The notes under the pieces were generated by a model that was given only the letters and a program-made list of their open reading frames with translations, searched no databases and had not been told where the DNA came from. 64,000 bases of DNA from the NCBI GenBank assembly GCA_943736015.1, contig OX031071.1, positions 31,342,619 through 31,406,618 of the forward strand. Direction: 5' to 3'. Source of the DNA: Tridacna crocea (lineage: Eukaryota > Mollusca > Bivalvia > Cardiida > Cardiidae). Made by a program: the position numbers and the translations under genes. How positions within the stretch are numbered: position 1 is the first letter of the stretch; each line of letters opens with the position of its first letter. Below, in pieces: positions 8,659 through 18,960 of the stretch.

Positions 8659-11600
8659 CTGAAAAATAATAAAGCACATTTAACCCTTAACAACATAATC
8701 ATGAGTTTTAAAGACTACGAGGAAGATGGCTTTTGAAAACATTGTGGGAAAAGGATAACATGCTGCTTACCAGTATTTTCTCCCCTGTCCACATCTTTGC
8801 CAACTCAATAATTAGATTTTTTTTGAAAGGCTGCTGGGTCCAAAAAATTTCAGAATTCTTACTTGTCCTCCGGCCATTTTGCACTTGTCCTACATTGAGA
8901 CAACGAAAGATGCCCTCAACAAATGTTTACTAATAAGGACGAGGGGATTTTTTGGACCATAGACTGGAACAAATTCTGGTGAAAGATTTCTTCTCTAGCT
9001 AAAACTGACTAGCACCATATTTCTCTCTTCAGAAATGAATGATCCGGGTTGAAATTTGTGATCCGAAAGATGTGCATATTCATTGGTTGCATTCCAGCTG
9101 TTGTAAAAGTACCAGTCAGAGCTATCACTAAATATAAATATGCCCTCCCACCAACTCCTTGTAACAAAAAAGGTCTTTGTCACAGAATGCAGAATGGTTT
9201 AGTACAAAAGAGTAGAAAAAAGTTTAAGGGGAGATAATTTGGCAACAAATCGCAGCAAGATCATGATAATTACACATGCACAACTTCATATATATGTAGG
9301 AACACTCAAACATTCTGTGTAAACTTGAGCTCAACCTGTAAAACTGTCTGATTATTTTGCCGGACAAATTTGTGTCTACGGATGTACGGACAGACAGAGA
9401 GCCAAGAAGATTCCAGTGTATCCCCTCCACTTTGTTGTGGGGGGTATACATGGCCTGTCACGTTTGCTATTCATCATCAGCAGAAAGTATATTAAAGGAA
9501 GAAATATCTGATATACTAGGGAAGCAAAAAACATAATTAAAAAATATTTATTTCAACACTCGCTGTAAAAAAATCAGTTAAATGAAGTTTTTTTCGATTC
9601 ATTTCAACGTGAGTTGATGGAATGTGAAGACGCATGTGTAGGTTTTACCACAAAGGTCATGTTACACATTTAAATGATTTTCTATGATGTAAATCTGGTG
9701 GTGAAAACTATCGGAACTGAGAGGGCCATACACTAACTCCTTACCTAACAACAAAATTTAACAACAAAATTGTAGACTTGTCCAAATTGAAAGCGTTTGC
9801 AGATAACAAAATAAACATGGCTAAAAACACTAAATTTGTTTTCGGAGGGGTAGAAAACATTTTGGGAAAAGGAGAAAATGCTGGTTACCTGCATTTTCTC
9901 CTTTTCCTACAATGTTTTCAAAAGGCTTCTTTCTCATGGTCGTTAAAATTCCGGATCGTTTGGTAGAGATAACCCTTTCACACAATGACAACTTTTAACG
10001 ACCCTAAAAAAAGAAGCCATTTGAAAACATTGCGGAAAAAGGAGAAAAATGCTGGTAACAGGTATTTTCTCCTTTTTCCACAAAGTTTTGTGCCTATCAA
10101 AGAAAATTTGCATAATATGAGCTGCCACGAACTTGTCTTCTGCAAATGCTTCCGATTTGGAAAGGTCTAAAATTTTGCTGTGTGGGGGGAAAAGGGATAA
10201 ATAGTAACCCTACCTGGATCATTTTCTTTTATAATAACCAGGTAAAACAGCCCATGTTTTGACAACAGTTTGGGTACTATGGGGAGAACTTTGTCTATTA
10301 CTTCCCTGCCTCTTTCCCCAACGGCCCAAAAAGCCTCGATACCATGACTACCCACCTAGAAACAATGGAAAGTTAAGTTTAACATCCTTATTTTAATTAC
10401 AGAAATATCACACTTATCAAAAAATATACAAAGCTTGTACATATCTGATATTAGTATCCCTTCAAGAGCACATATTCATATCACTTTTATTCTGGGCATG
10501 AGCAGTCAATGGATAACTCTATATACATGTACATGTATTTCACACCCTTTTCGACATTATTTCAGTTTTACATCACGGAGGCCGGCGCCACCGTCTGCTT
10601 ACACACATAACCACTGTCAAAAAAAAAAACAAACCTGTGAGCAATTAAAAAAATCTTTCATAATGGTTATCATCAATACTTAGAGAGAAATTGGCCAAGC
10701 TTGCAAGTCAAAACAAAGTCCCAAAGCTATCAATTGCGCTACTGGTACTCGGCGGGAATTTCAGCTGTAGACCACAAATTAAAGTTCTGTTTGAGATATG
10801 GCCTACACTGTTTGTTTTTATTAAATCATTTGCACCAATTGCTTACAAAAAAACATAATTTTACCAATCCCACAATCCCACCAGATTCAACTCGGCAAAC
10901 ATGGTCGGAAAAGAAGAAATGCTCATTACCAGCATTTTCTCCTTTTCCAACTATGCTTTCAAAAGCTGCTTTTTTTTCAATGTGGTTAAAACTCAAGATT
11001 AACTCTTTACCAAATGACAAAACTTTAGACTGGTCCAAACTGAAAAAAACCTGCAGGCGACAAAATAAACGCAATTCAAAAATTGAAATTTGTATCCATC
11101 AGTGCAGAAAACTTTGTGGTAAAAGGAGAAAATGCTGGTTACTAGCATTTTTTCCATTTTCCACAATGTTTTCAAAAGACTTATTTCTCAGGGTCGTTAA
11201 AAGTCGGAATTATGTAGAAAAGGGTTTAAGCCCACACATTTTATGGGAAAACTAAATGGTAGGTACAACAAGCTTGTGTTAGTATTAGCAGGCACTTATA
11301 CTGCCTTGCTATAGAGTTGGCGTTTGTAGTAGAGTGTTTGCCTTGAGACCTGGAAGTCCGGGGTTCAAACCCCGCCAGTGACGGCTATTTGTGAGATCTG
11401 TTACATTGGCGCCCAACGTAAAAAAAAGAAAACACTTATCAAAGAGATAAAGTAATGTCAGTGATTGAAAAATTCGTGGATGAATCCTACTATTCTATCC
11501 CACAGATAGATGTAAAGGTATAGCTTGTGTTAGTATAAGGGGACAATTATACTGCCTTGCTAAGGAGCTAGCTTTTGTAGCGACGTGGTAGAGTGTTTGC

Positions 11601-14600
11601 CTTGACACGCGGAGGTCCAGGGTTCAAAACCTGCCAGGGACGGCTATTTGTGAGATCTGTTACAATAAGAGAAGACATTGTCACTACTGTAACATACCTT
11701 GTCACTTGGTGTTACGACATAGGGTGGATTAAACAACAAAACATCCACCTGATCTGTAAGTCTTTCTGATAGACCACTCACCTGAAAAAAAAATTATAAA
11801 AGCTATTCATAATGAGCTTATTTTCCACATATTGACAATAGTCTATTTTTCTCGATTCTGAATCAAGAGAGAATAGTATAAGTTGTAAGAACTTGTTTCT
11901 CAATCGGTGTAAAATAGATATGTTTAAACTAAATACTTTATAATTGGTGAACCAAATTTGATAGATTGGTTAATTAGATTGATTGAAAGGTGTCGCTTTC
12001 AATATCATTTCAGTCATATCAAGATAACAGCTTACATATTCATGTATTTTCTGGGTTTTGCCGGTACAAGGTTTGGGATCTTAAACCAGAAATTTAAGAC
12101 TTCCCTAAATTGAATTTTTTGCAAAGAAAAAAAAAACACAAAATAAGAAATTATTTTGGGAACAGTAGAAAACATTGTGGGAAAAGTACCATCATTTCAG
12201 TTTTGCTGTTTTAGACAGGACGATGTTTGATGGAAAATTAATCCATAGGACACACACATGGCCATGATAACCTATTACCACACAATCTCTACTTTTGAAG
12301 ATTCTGAGAAAGAAACCTTTTGAAAACATTGTTTGTAAAGGAGAGAATGCTGGTAACCAGCATTCTCTCCTTTTCCCACAATGTTTTCTACTCTTTTAAA
12401 GTCAAGTTTTAACTTTTGAGTCAAGTTGTTGTTGTCTGCAAGTGCTTTCAATTTGGACAAGTCCAAAATTTTTCTGTTTGGTAAAGGGTTAAATGAAAAT
12501 ATGACAAATTTCTATCACAGTGACATCACAAAGTTAATCCAGCAACTTGCATATTTAACCAGCAATGCCAATTCTCACTTACATCATTGAATTGGGGCAC
12601 TCAGAAAGGAAATTCTTTGTCGTCAGTGTACTCAATATGTGCATAAACAGGTGAATTTTAATAAAAACATATTGGAATGGTAAAAACTTTGAAGTAAAAT
12701 AAATTTGTTCTACAGTCAGGGGGCTTGGGACTTGGAAACTTGTTAATGGCTGTGGCAAATTATGTTGCCATCTCGTATTAACCTTTACCACACAATCCCG
12801 ACTTTGAACGATACTGTGAAAGAAGCCTTTGAAAACATTGTGGGCAAAAGACAAAATGCTGGTAACCATCATTTTCTCCTTTTTCCACACTGTTTTCTTC
12901 CCTTCCCAAAACAAATATCAGTTTTTTAGTCTCATCTATTTTGTCGTCTGCAAATGCTCCCAATTTGGACTAGTCTATAATTTTGTTGTCTGCAAGTGCT
13001 CCCAATTTGGGCTAGTCTATAATTTTGTCGTTTTGTCGTCTGCAAATGCTCCCAATTTGAGCTAGTCTATAATTTTGTGGTTTGCAAATGCTCCCAATTT
13101 GGACTAGTCTATAATTTTGTCGTTTTGTCGTCTGCAAATGCTCCCAATTTGGGCTAGTCTATAATTTTATCGTCTACAAATGTTCCCAATTTGGACTAGT
13201 CTATAATTTTGTTGTCTGCAAATGCTCCTAATTTGGACTAGTCTATAATTATGTCGTCTGCAAATGCTCCCAATTTGGACTAGTCTATAATTTTGTCGTC
13301 TGCAAATGCTCCCAATTTGGACTAATCTATAATTTTGTCGTCTGCAAATGCTCCCAATTTGGACTAGTCTATAATTTTGTCGTCTGGAAATGCTTCCAAT
13401 TTGGGCAAGTCTATAATTTTGTCGTCTGCAAATGCTCCCAATTTGGGCAAGTCTATAATTTTGTCGTTTGGTAAAGAGTTAATGTCTTCACTTAGTAATG
13501 GATCCATAAAAATAAATAATGTTGTCACCTCGTCTCAATGTTTGTGATGTAGTGTACCAAGCAAAAGAGTTAATTTCTTCACTTGGCATAAAATCCATTT
13601 TATCCAACATAGATCTGACAAACTCATTATGTACTGTGATCCCATCACATGCAGAACATTGATCAAGAACTAACCCTGTCAGTCTGTGCAGGCTGACTTA
13701 GGTTCATACTTTTTACATTTATCCATTAACTCTTTACCAAGCAAGCTTTTGCAGACGACACATTAATGTCTTCACTAAGTAATGGATCCATTTTGTCCAA
13801 CATAGAACTGACAAACTCATGAGGTAAACTGATCCCATTACATACAGAACATTTGACCAATAACTAACCCTGTCAGGTAATGTCTTCACTTAGTAATGGA
13901 TCCATAATGTCCAACATAGATCTGACAAACTCATGAGGTAAACTGATCCCATCACATGCAGAACATTGACCAATAGCTAACCCTGTCAGTCTGTGCAGGC
14001 TGACTTAGGTTGAATTTTTACATTTATCCATTAACTCTTTACCAAGCAGGAATATTCTAGGCTTGTTCAAATCAAAAGCTTTTGCAGACGACATATTAAC
14101 CCTTTACCCCATAAGGCATTTCTATGGTATCTCTAATCGACCCTAAATAACAGCAAGGATGATGTCGTTTCCTATCTGTATATGACACCCTTTGATAGCA
14201 TAGAGAACATTGTGACGAAAGGTGAAATTGCTCGTCACAAGCAATTTCACCTTTTGCCACAATGTTTTCCAAAGGCTTCGACTAGCAATGTGTAGAAATT
14301 AGTATCTGTGGAGTAAAGGGTTAAAAGTGACTAAAAATTTGAAAGTTGTTTTGTGAAGAGTAGAAAACATTCTGGGAAAGGGAGGCATTCTAGGCTTGTC
14401 CAAATCAAAAGCTTTTGCAGACGACATATTTGACTTGATTCCGTCTGAAACATTTTTTTTTCGGTCTGACAGATTTTCAGGCCTTGTTAGACCGAACGCT
14501 TCACACATTTTGTGAACTTTCGGGAAGTCTGACAAAGATATGAAATAAGAATTTAGTACTGATAGTAACATTGACATTTTCACATCATTTTTTCTGTAGA

Positions 14601-17600
14601 GTTTACAAAATTGTGGAAAAAAAGAGCACATAGCACTTAAACCCTGTTTTCCAAGATCAACGCTCATTTATACTTACAAGATCAGTTACAACTTGATCAG
14701 AAACTACGTCATTCACCTCAGCTGTTTTCCTTGAAGTTTCTGCTGCTCTTACATTTATATCTGTACATCTACAAGAAAAGTCGGAAATACAAAGTTATGA
14801 CCCATGGTCTGTGAACAGGGTATTTATTGTAACTGCAAAATATATCGACACAGGTCTGTCTGTGTTGGCTAATATGATTGGAAAGATTTTGCTTTTTATT
14901 CAATATAAAACAAAAAACACTCTAATGTTTACAGTCTTGGCTATTACCTATTTAACTCTCTGCCAAATGACAAAATAGTAGAACTGTCCAGGTTGAAAGC
15001 ATTTGCAGATGACAATATAAATGTGGCTTAAAACTGAAATTTGTTTTTGGGAAGGGTAGAAAACATTGTGGGAAAAAGCAGAAAATGTTACCAACATTAA
15101 TTTTTCTCCTTTTCCCTACAATGTTTCCATAAAACTTCTTTCTCAGGGTCATTAAAAGATGGGACTGTGTGGTAAAGAGTTTTGAAACATATTTTCCGCA
15201 AGAATATTATTAAGACAATATTACAGTTGGAATAATACATGCTTAGAAAATGGTCTAGAGGTAAAAATGTTTCAAAACGCTTGAAGCCTAAATTTCCTAT
15301 AATGTTTTCCAAAATCTTTTCACCTAGTCTGCACAAAGGAAGATCAAAATGAAATTCTTACATTTTTTTAATGTGGACACAAATGAGAGATCATGGCAAT
15401 GGGGCAATTTCTTAATTGGTCATAATAATCTCAAAACACGAAAATAGCTGCAGAGGCAAAGTTTGCTTGCAAGCATAACAAGCCTTATACTAATCAGCTT
15501 AAAAGCAAATTCACAACTATATACATGTACAAGAAACATTTTCCAAAAACATGCGAAAATACAAAGCATAAAATTCGATCTTTCAATCAAGAATATTCCT
15601 ACATATAATTGCATTATGTCAAAATGAAACATTTTAACAAAGCAAATTAATAACTCACATTGTAAATGCTGTAGATCCAAGTTCTTGAGCTAAAAAAGTT
15701 GAACAAATACCAGAACCTGATCCAATTTCAATGCACAACGTAAGTCTGAAATAAATAACCACCTTATTTGGCTTTTTATGAGTGTATAATATATATATCT
15801 ATTTATGTCCTGGCTCTAACATGCTGATAAGCCCAACTCTTTACAAAACCACAAAATTATAGACTGGTCCAAATTGGAAGCATTTGCAGACCACAGAATA
15901 AATGTGACTGAAAAATTTAAATTCGTTTTGTTAAGGGTAGAAAACATTGTGGGAAAAGGAGAAAAATGCTGGTAACCAGCATTTTCTCCATTTCCCTCAA
16001 TGTTTACCAAAGGTTTCCTTACTTGGGTCGTAAAAGGTCGGGATTGTGTGGTTACCAAACAACAAAATGTTAGAATGGTCCAAATTGAAAAAAAACTTGC
16101 AGACAAAAACTAAATGTGACTAAAAAGTTAAAATTTGTTCTGAAAGAATAGAAAACATTGTGGGAAAAGGAGAAAATGCTGGTGACCAGCATTTTCTCCT
16201 TTTCTCACAATGTTTGAAAAAGGTTTCTGTCCCAGGGTCGTTAAAACTCGGGATTGTGAGGTAATGGGGAATAGTCCCTTTCATAAATATAGTTGCCTTT
16301 GCAGCATTTGCTGATCAACATTAGACTGCATAAATGTGCAGTCTGATCTCTGCACTGTCTGTTTTTCTGACATACTCTGGACAAGAGCAACTTTGCAATC
16401 TTGTTCTGCAATTTTGTGACTCTTATTTCTAGTCTGAATATCTCAGTTTGATTTACCGGTATTTGTTGCAAGCAGTTATTTTTTTCACATGGAATTTTTT
16501 ACACTGCTTATGGACATATAAACATAAACCGCTCTTATTAGTTCAAGTGCGAAGTACTCCTTTTCCCACAATATTATAAGCTCTACAGCAAATGATGTGA
16601 AAATGTCGATGAGCTACAATCAGTACTAAACTCTTGATTCATAGTTTTAGTTGTTTAATATGTAGTAGCATAATAAATCCTTACCACACAATCTCTGACG
16701 ACCCTGAAGGGAGGCCTTCTGAAACCGTAGTGGGAAAAGGAAACAAATGCTGGTAACCAGCCTTTTCTCCTTCTGTCACCGTGCTTTCTGCACCTTAAAT
16801 GATAAAGTCTATACATCTTTTCAGTTACCTTTAATTTGTCATCTGCAAATACTTTCGATTTAGACAAAAGTAAAATGTTGTTACTTGGTAATAGGTTAAC
16901 AGAGTTCCAGATAAGAGGGAGTAATGGTATTCTAAATCCAGTATTTCTCCTTGAAATCCTATGTTGTGGATTACTCATTAGAATTATCTCGATGAGATGA
17001 TTCTAATGTGTACGCACAACATAGGGTTTAGTGAAGATTAAACAATATTTTCAGTTTTGAAATCAAAATCACTCCCTCTACCTGGAGCTCTGGGTTAATT
17101 AACCTCTTGGGTAAGAGAACTGTTTCTAGTGGGTATCCCATCGGTTCTGAAAATTCAGAGAATCTTTTCAAGCAATAATATTTTACTGTCTGCATTTCAC
17201 TTCTAATTCCCTTTGAGATGCAAATATCATAAAAACACAAATGCATGCAGGGATCTTCATGTATTTATCTATATCAAAAGAATGTTTCCATCCTCCAAGG
17301 TTTTTGAAAAAAAAGACTCCTGATTTGAATTTCTGGTCTGATTAAGATTAAATGCATACATATGTAGCACTGCTGTTTTCCGGAAGTACTTTGAATTCTG
17401 GAATTTGCCAAAGTCATACACAAAGTCATGTCTTAAGTAGCATATCCAGTTGTCCATCCTGGGCATGCATAGATGCTAACCTAGGCCTGCATGTAGTACA
17501 GATAACTATCCCCAAAGGCGATGTTACTCTTTGACCGGTCGCCTCTGGGCATGCTTAGATGCTAGTACAGATAACTGTCCCCAAAGATGATGTTACTTTT

Positions 17601-18763
17601 TGACTGGTCGCCTCTGCGTACAGAGACAATCAGGACAAAGTAAGTTGAAAACTACGCATAGAATTTGTGCGCAAGCTTGAATTATTATAATTTCCCAAAT
17701 AGAGCACAAAACTAGGATTTAAATATACCTGTGGCTTGCGTATTCAATATTCCTTCGTTTGAAATACAAATATTTTCAATTTAAACGCTAATCATGAGAA
17801 AAAAAAAACATGCATTTCATCAGATACTCAAGTTGTTTACGTTCCCGAAAACATACAAAATGGCCGCCACGCACGATCAATTTCGTCCGTGACTTTTCCG
17901 AGATAAACATGTTGTAAATGACTTCTACAAGCTTTTTATCTAATGAATTGTTTAACAAATTGTTTTTGGTCATGTTTAGTATTAAATGTTAATTGCATTT
18001 CGCAGCAAAACAGATAAAACTGACGAATCCAAAAGTCAGTATAACGCTCTATATTTGCTACCGGAAAATTTACAATGGACTTGAGACGGTACGGTGTACA
18101 ATAAATGTCCAAATATGAAAAAGATCACCGGGGCGTCTCGTTATTGAGACTAGCATAGAAGCTAACCTACGCCTTCATGTGAACGGGGTTTAGCACACTT
18201 CACAATACACAAATTGTACAGACCTGTAATAGCATAGATCCCCACAAGGTTGACATTGTGAACATCATACTAGTCTGCCAGGAACTCTGAATGCCTAATC
18301 CAGAGCACCATAACTTACACGTTTGACCGATACATTCTTTGAAAACTTGTTTAACATTATGACTTTTCTTTTGAAATAAATTGTTATTTTGACATACGAC
18401 TTTTAGCTCTAATTGTTATTGTATACAATAAAAATAGATATAAATACTCTTACATCAATAGTTACCCAACAAAAGAAAAAAAAAATATGCAGAATCCAAA
18501 TGACACGAAATATACAGTGGGTTTTACCTAAACTATTTCCAGCAAAATTACGTCGCGTTCGAATGAGATAGAGGACGAAAATACAAAAGCGCGGATACCC
18601 ACGACATTACTTATTTGAAATAAACCCCCCTTACAAACCTGAGGTTTCTGATCAGCTCTATATCCTTTTCAATCGCATCTATCAATAAAAATGTATCTTC
18701 TGCCGGCTCGTAAATAAACTGATAATCTTTCGATGTCAGATGAGAGATATTCGGCGTTGTCAT
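8563..18763 (-). CDS. N6AMT1: N6AMT1/HEMK2 eRF1 glutamine methyltransferase, six exons, frameshift in last exon
   Basis: SAM-dependent class I methyltransferase of the HemK family. With TRMT112 it methylates the GGQ glutamine of release factor eRF1; histone H4 lysine and DNA activities are also reported. Exons (minus): 18763-18639, 15745-15659, 14768-14678, 11781-11698, 10355-10214, 8658-8563; all introns are GT-AG and phases join. Visible motifs: YEPAEDTFLLIDA (N-terminal), EIGSGSG (SAM motif I), CTDIN (motif II), NPPYVVTP (catalytic motif IV), VGSHGIEAFW and GLFYLVIIKEN (C-terminal strands). Start is the first ATG, followed directly by the conserved N-terminus. Predicted length is about 207 aa; the human protein has 214. 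In exon 6 the frame reads IEQIMKTQ, then the expected tail (TTVLTRRSG ... LSVLKF, stop) lies one frame over after an AAAA run at 8621-8624. Introns are full of MITEs and SINEs. Confidence 0.93.
8680..8802 (+). mobile_element. TTAA MITE family A, left half
   Basis: TTAACCCTTAACAACATAAT and the palindrome, then lost. Begins about 20 bp beyond the acceptor of N6AMT1 exon 6. Confidence 0.7.
8803..9731. other. N6AMT1 intron 5 sequence without recognised features
   Basis: Apart from short hairpin-like stretches I see neither exon nor known repeat here. Confidence 0.4.
9732..9972 (-). mobile_element. TTAA MITE family A, full reverse copy
   Basis: Palindrome about 9857-9918. Its right end abuts the next copy so that a single (A)TAA is shared. 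Confidence 0.8.
9969..10200 (+). mobile_element. TTAA MITE family A, full copy abutting exon 5
   Basis: ATAACCCTTTCACACAATGA to GGGGGGAAAAGGGATAA. Paired arm change (GGAAAAAGG / CCTTTTTCC). It ends about 13 bp from the N6AMT1 exon 5 donor. Confidence 0.82.
10214..10355 (-). CDS. N6AMT1: N6AMT1 exon 5
   Basis: 142 nt, acceptor TTTCTAG, donor GTAGGG. Encodes VGSHGIEAFWAVGERGREVI and LLSKHGLFYLVIIKEN, close to the vertebrate sequence. Confidence 0.94.
10530..10790 (-). repeat. SINE-like repeat with tRNA-like end
   Basis: TTCGACATTATTTCAGTTTT at 10540 and a tRNA-head-like stretch (GCGCTACTGGTACTCGGC) near 10737-10754. Relatives at 6230-6425 and 22015-22220. Confidence 0.45.
10899..11002 (-). 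mobile_element. TTAA MITE family A, half copy
   Basis: Palindrome and left-end half, terminating in the TTAA (10999-11002) that also starts the next copy. Confidence 0.7.
10999..11229 (-). mobile_element. TTAA MITE family A, full reverse copy
   Basis: TTAACTCTTTACCAAATGAC to GTAGAAAAGGGTTTAA. Confidence 0.88.
11265..11670 (+). repeat. Two direct copies of a tRNA-derived SINE (type 3)
   Basis: Copies begin at 11269 and 11522 with AGCTTGTGTTAGTAT. Each has an A-box-like TGGTAGAGTG / GTAGTAGAGTG and a B-box (GGGTTCAAACCCC / GGGTTCAAAACC), then GGCTATTTGTGAGATCTGTT. Not functional tRNAs. Confidence 0.7.
11698..11781 (-). CDS. N6AMT1: N6AMT1 exon 4 (NPPY catalytic motif)
   Basis: 84 nt, phase 0 at both ends, acceptor TTTTCAG, donor GTATGT. 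Encodes DQVDVLLFNPPYVVTPSDK; NPPY is the HemK-class glutamine-amide methyltransferase signature. Confidence 0.94.
12085..12187 (-). mobile_element. Degenerate family A MITE half
   Basis: TAAGACTTCCCTAAATTGAA and GTAGAAAACATTGTGGGAAA remain. Confidence 0.55.
12267..12492 (+). mobile_element. TTAA MITE family A, full copy
   Basis: ATAACCTATTACCACACAAT to CTGTTTGGTAAAGGGTTAA. Paired inner-arm change (GAGAGAATGC / GCATTCTCTC). Confidence 0.88.
12778..13482 (+). mobile_element. Family A MITE with right arm expanded into a satellite
   Basis: A normal left end and palindrome (12778-12905) and a normal right terminus (TTTGGTAAAGAGTTAA) enclose a 12-unit tandem array instead of one right-arm segment. 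Confidence 0.9.
12947..13466 (+). repeat. 42-bp satellite, 12 units
   Basis: Units start at 12947, 12989, 13039, 13081, 13131, 13173, 13215, 13257, 13299, 13341, 13383 and 13425. Ten intervals are 42 bp or the last unit; two are 50 bp, with an extra TTTTGTCG. Unit core is GCAAATGCTCCCAATTTGG plus ACTAGTCTATAATTTTGTCG. Confidence 0.95.
13483..14036. repeat. Three imperfect direct repeats (~180-220 bp)
   Basis: Recurring blocks: GTCTTCACTTAGTAATGGAT, GACAAACTCATGAGGTAAAC, CAGTCTGTGCAGGCTGACTT. The repeats include MITE right-end scraps, so duplication followed MITE insertion. Confidence 0.75.
14033..14380 (-). mobile_element. Family A MITE copy split by a family B MITE
   Basis: Reverse family A right half (14033-14095) resumes at 14325 (AAGTGACTAAAAATTTG) and is truncated after the palindrome start. 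Confidence 0.85.
14096..14324 (+). mobile_element. TTAA MITE family B, copy 1
   Basis: TTAACCCTTTACCCCATAAG to GTAAAGGGTTAA with perfect TTAA on both sides. Palindrome GTGAAATTGCTCGT / AAGCAATTTCAC at about 14207-14270. Nested in the family A copy above. Confidence 0.92.
14385..14667. other. N6AMT1 intron DNA next to exon 3
   Basis: Contains a duplicated MITE scrap (CTAGGCTTGTCCAAATCAAA). Open on the minus strand for about 120 codons, but without recognisable protein similarity. Confidence 0.4.
14678..14768 (-). CDS. N6AMT1: N6AMT1 exon 3 (motif II)
   Basis: 91 nt, acceptor TTGTAG, donor GTAAGT. Encodes CTDINVRAAETSRKTAEVND, with the acidic residue expected to contact the SAM ribose. Confidence 0.92.
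14952..15183 (-). mobile_element. TTAA MITE family A, full reverse copy
   Basis: TTAACTCTCTGCCAAATGAC to TGTGGTAAAGAG; TTAA at the right changed to TTTT. Confidence 0.85.
15184..15658. other. N6AMT1 intron 2 remainder
   Basis: AT-rich, no exon or repeat recognised. Confidence 0.4.
15659..15745 (-). CDS. N6AMT1: N6AMT1 exon 2 (SAM-binding motif I)
   Basis: 87 nt, acceptor TTTCAG, donor GTGAGT. Encodes LTLCIEIGSGSGICSTFLAQ, the glycine-rich SAM loop. Confidence 0.92.
15835..16272 (-). mobile_element. Two fused family A MITE copies, both reverse
   Basis: First copy 15835-16051 runs into the second at 16052 (GTGTGGTTACCAAACAAC) with the TTAA and terminal bases between them lost. Both palindromes are intact. 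Confidence 0.85.
16675..16899 (+). mobile_element. TTAA MITE family A, full copy
   Basis: CCTTACCACACAATCTCTGA to TTACTTGGTAATAGGTTAA; palindrome is degraded. Confidence 0.8.
16958..17025. repeat. Perfect-ended palindrome
   Basis: CCTATGTTGTG and CACAACATAGG form the outer stem, ATTAGAATTATCTC / GATGATTCTAAT the inner stem. Confidence 0.65.
17460..17625. repeat. Two direct copies of a ~78-bp repeat
   Basis: Blocks GTACAGATAACTGTCCCCAA and GACTGGTCGCCTCTG occur twice; an inverted copy lies at 20955-21035 and related sequence near 18090. Confidence 0.65.
17640..18120. other. N6AMT1 intron 1 sequence
   Basis: Contains AAAATGGCCGCC near 17870, which looks like a promoter-type YY1 site, but no supported exon follows. 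Confidence 0.3.
18122..18155. repeat. Left member of an inverted pair around N6AMT1 exon 1
   Basis: ATCACCGGGGCGTCTCGTTA; its inverse is at 18807-18840. Each contains a small GTCTC/GAGAC hairpin. Confidence 0.7.
18639..18763 (-). CDS. N6AMT1: N6AMT1 exon 1
   Basis: ATG at 18763-18761; 41 codons plus 2 nt. Donor is GTTTGT at 18638. A better-looking GTAAGG 4 nt further on would break the frame into exon 2, so the first is used. Confidence 0.9.
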
Positions 18764-18960
18764 AGTAGTCTCCCTTTATTCCAATTCCAATCAAAGTACA
18801 TATGGGAGCTAGTCTCAGTAATGAGACGCCCCGGTGATTTTTGAGTCGCCTGTTTGCGTAGCAAACAGGCTCTCATTGTTATCGTCTTGATCTATGGGGT
18901 GACGTAAGCATACCTCCGGCCTTGTACTGCTTCCTGTCCCAAGTTCCGGTTTACGAGATA
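18764..18960 (-). promoter_or_regulatory. Probable N6AMT1 promoter and 5' leader
   Basis: Immediate upstream DNA of the start codon has a CRE-like TGACGTAA (near 18900), an ETS-like TTCCGG site (near 18944) and a perfect 10-bp-arm hairpin (GCCTGTTTGC / GCAAACAGGC, 18847-18869). Position and motif content suggest the transcription start lies here; no TATA box is evident. Confidence 0.35.
18807..18840. repeat. Right member of the inverted pair around N6AMT1 exon 1
   Basis: TGAGACGCCCCGGTGATTTT, inverse of 18122-18155, about 45-80 bp upstream of the start codon. Confidence 0.7.

Noticed and set aside
11310..11395. Functional tRNA gene (also 42530, 25133, 7000, 3150)
   Set aside because: A and B boxes are present but no credible cloverleaf or acceptor stem, and copies are embedded in SINE bodies.
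12947..13466. CRISPR-like array
   Set aside because: Units are contiguous 42-bp repeats without spacers, inside a eukaryotic MITE.
14299..14667. 122-aa minus-strand ORF beside N6AMT1 exon 3
   Set aside because: Lies in the intron, overlaps MITE sequence at one end and has no recognisable domain.
17865..17895. Start codon in AAAATGGCCGCC context
   Set aside because: Frame closes after ten codons and no donor follows; may only be a YY1-like site.
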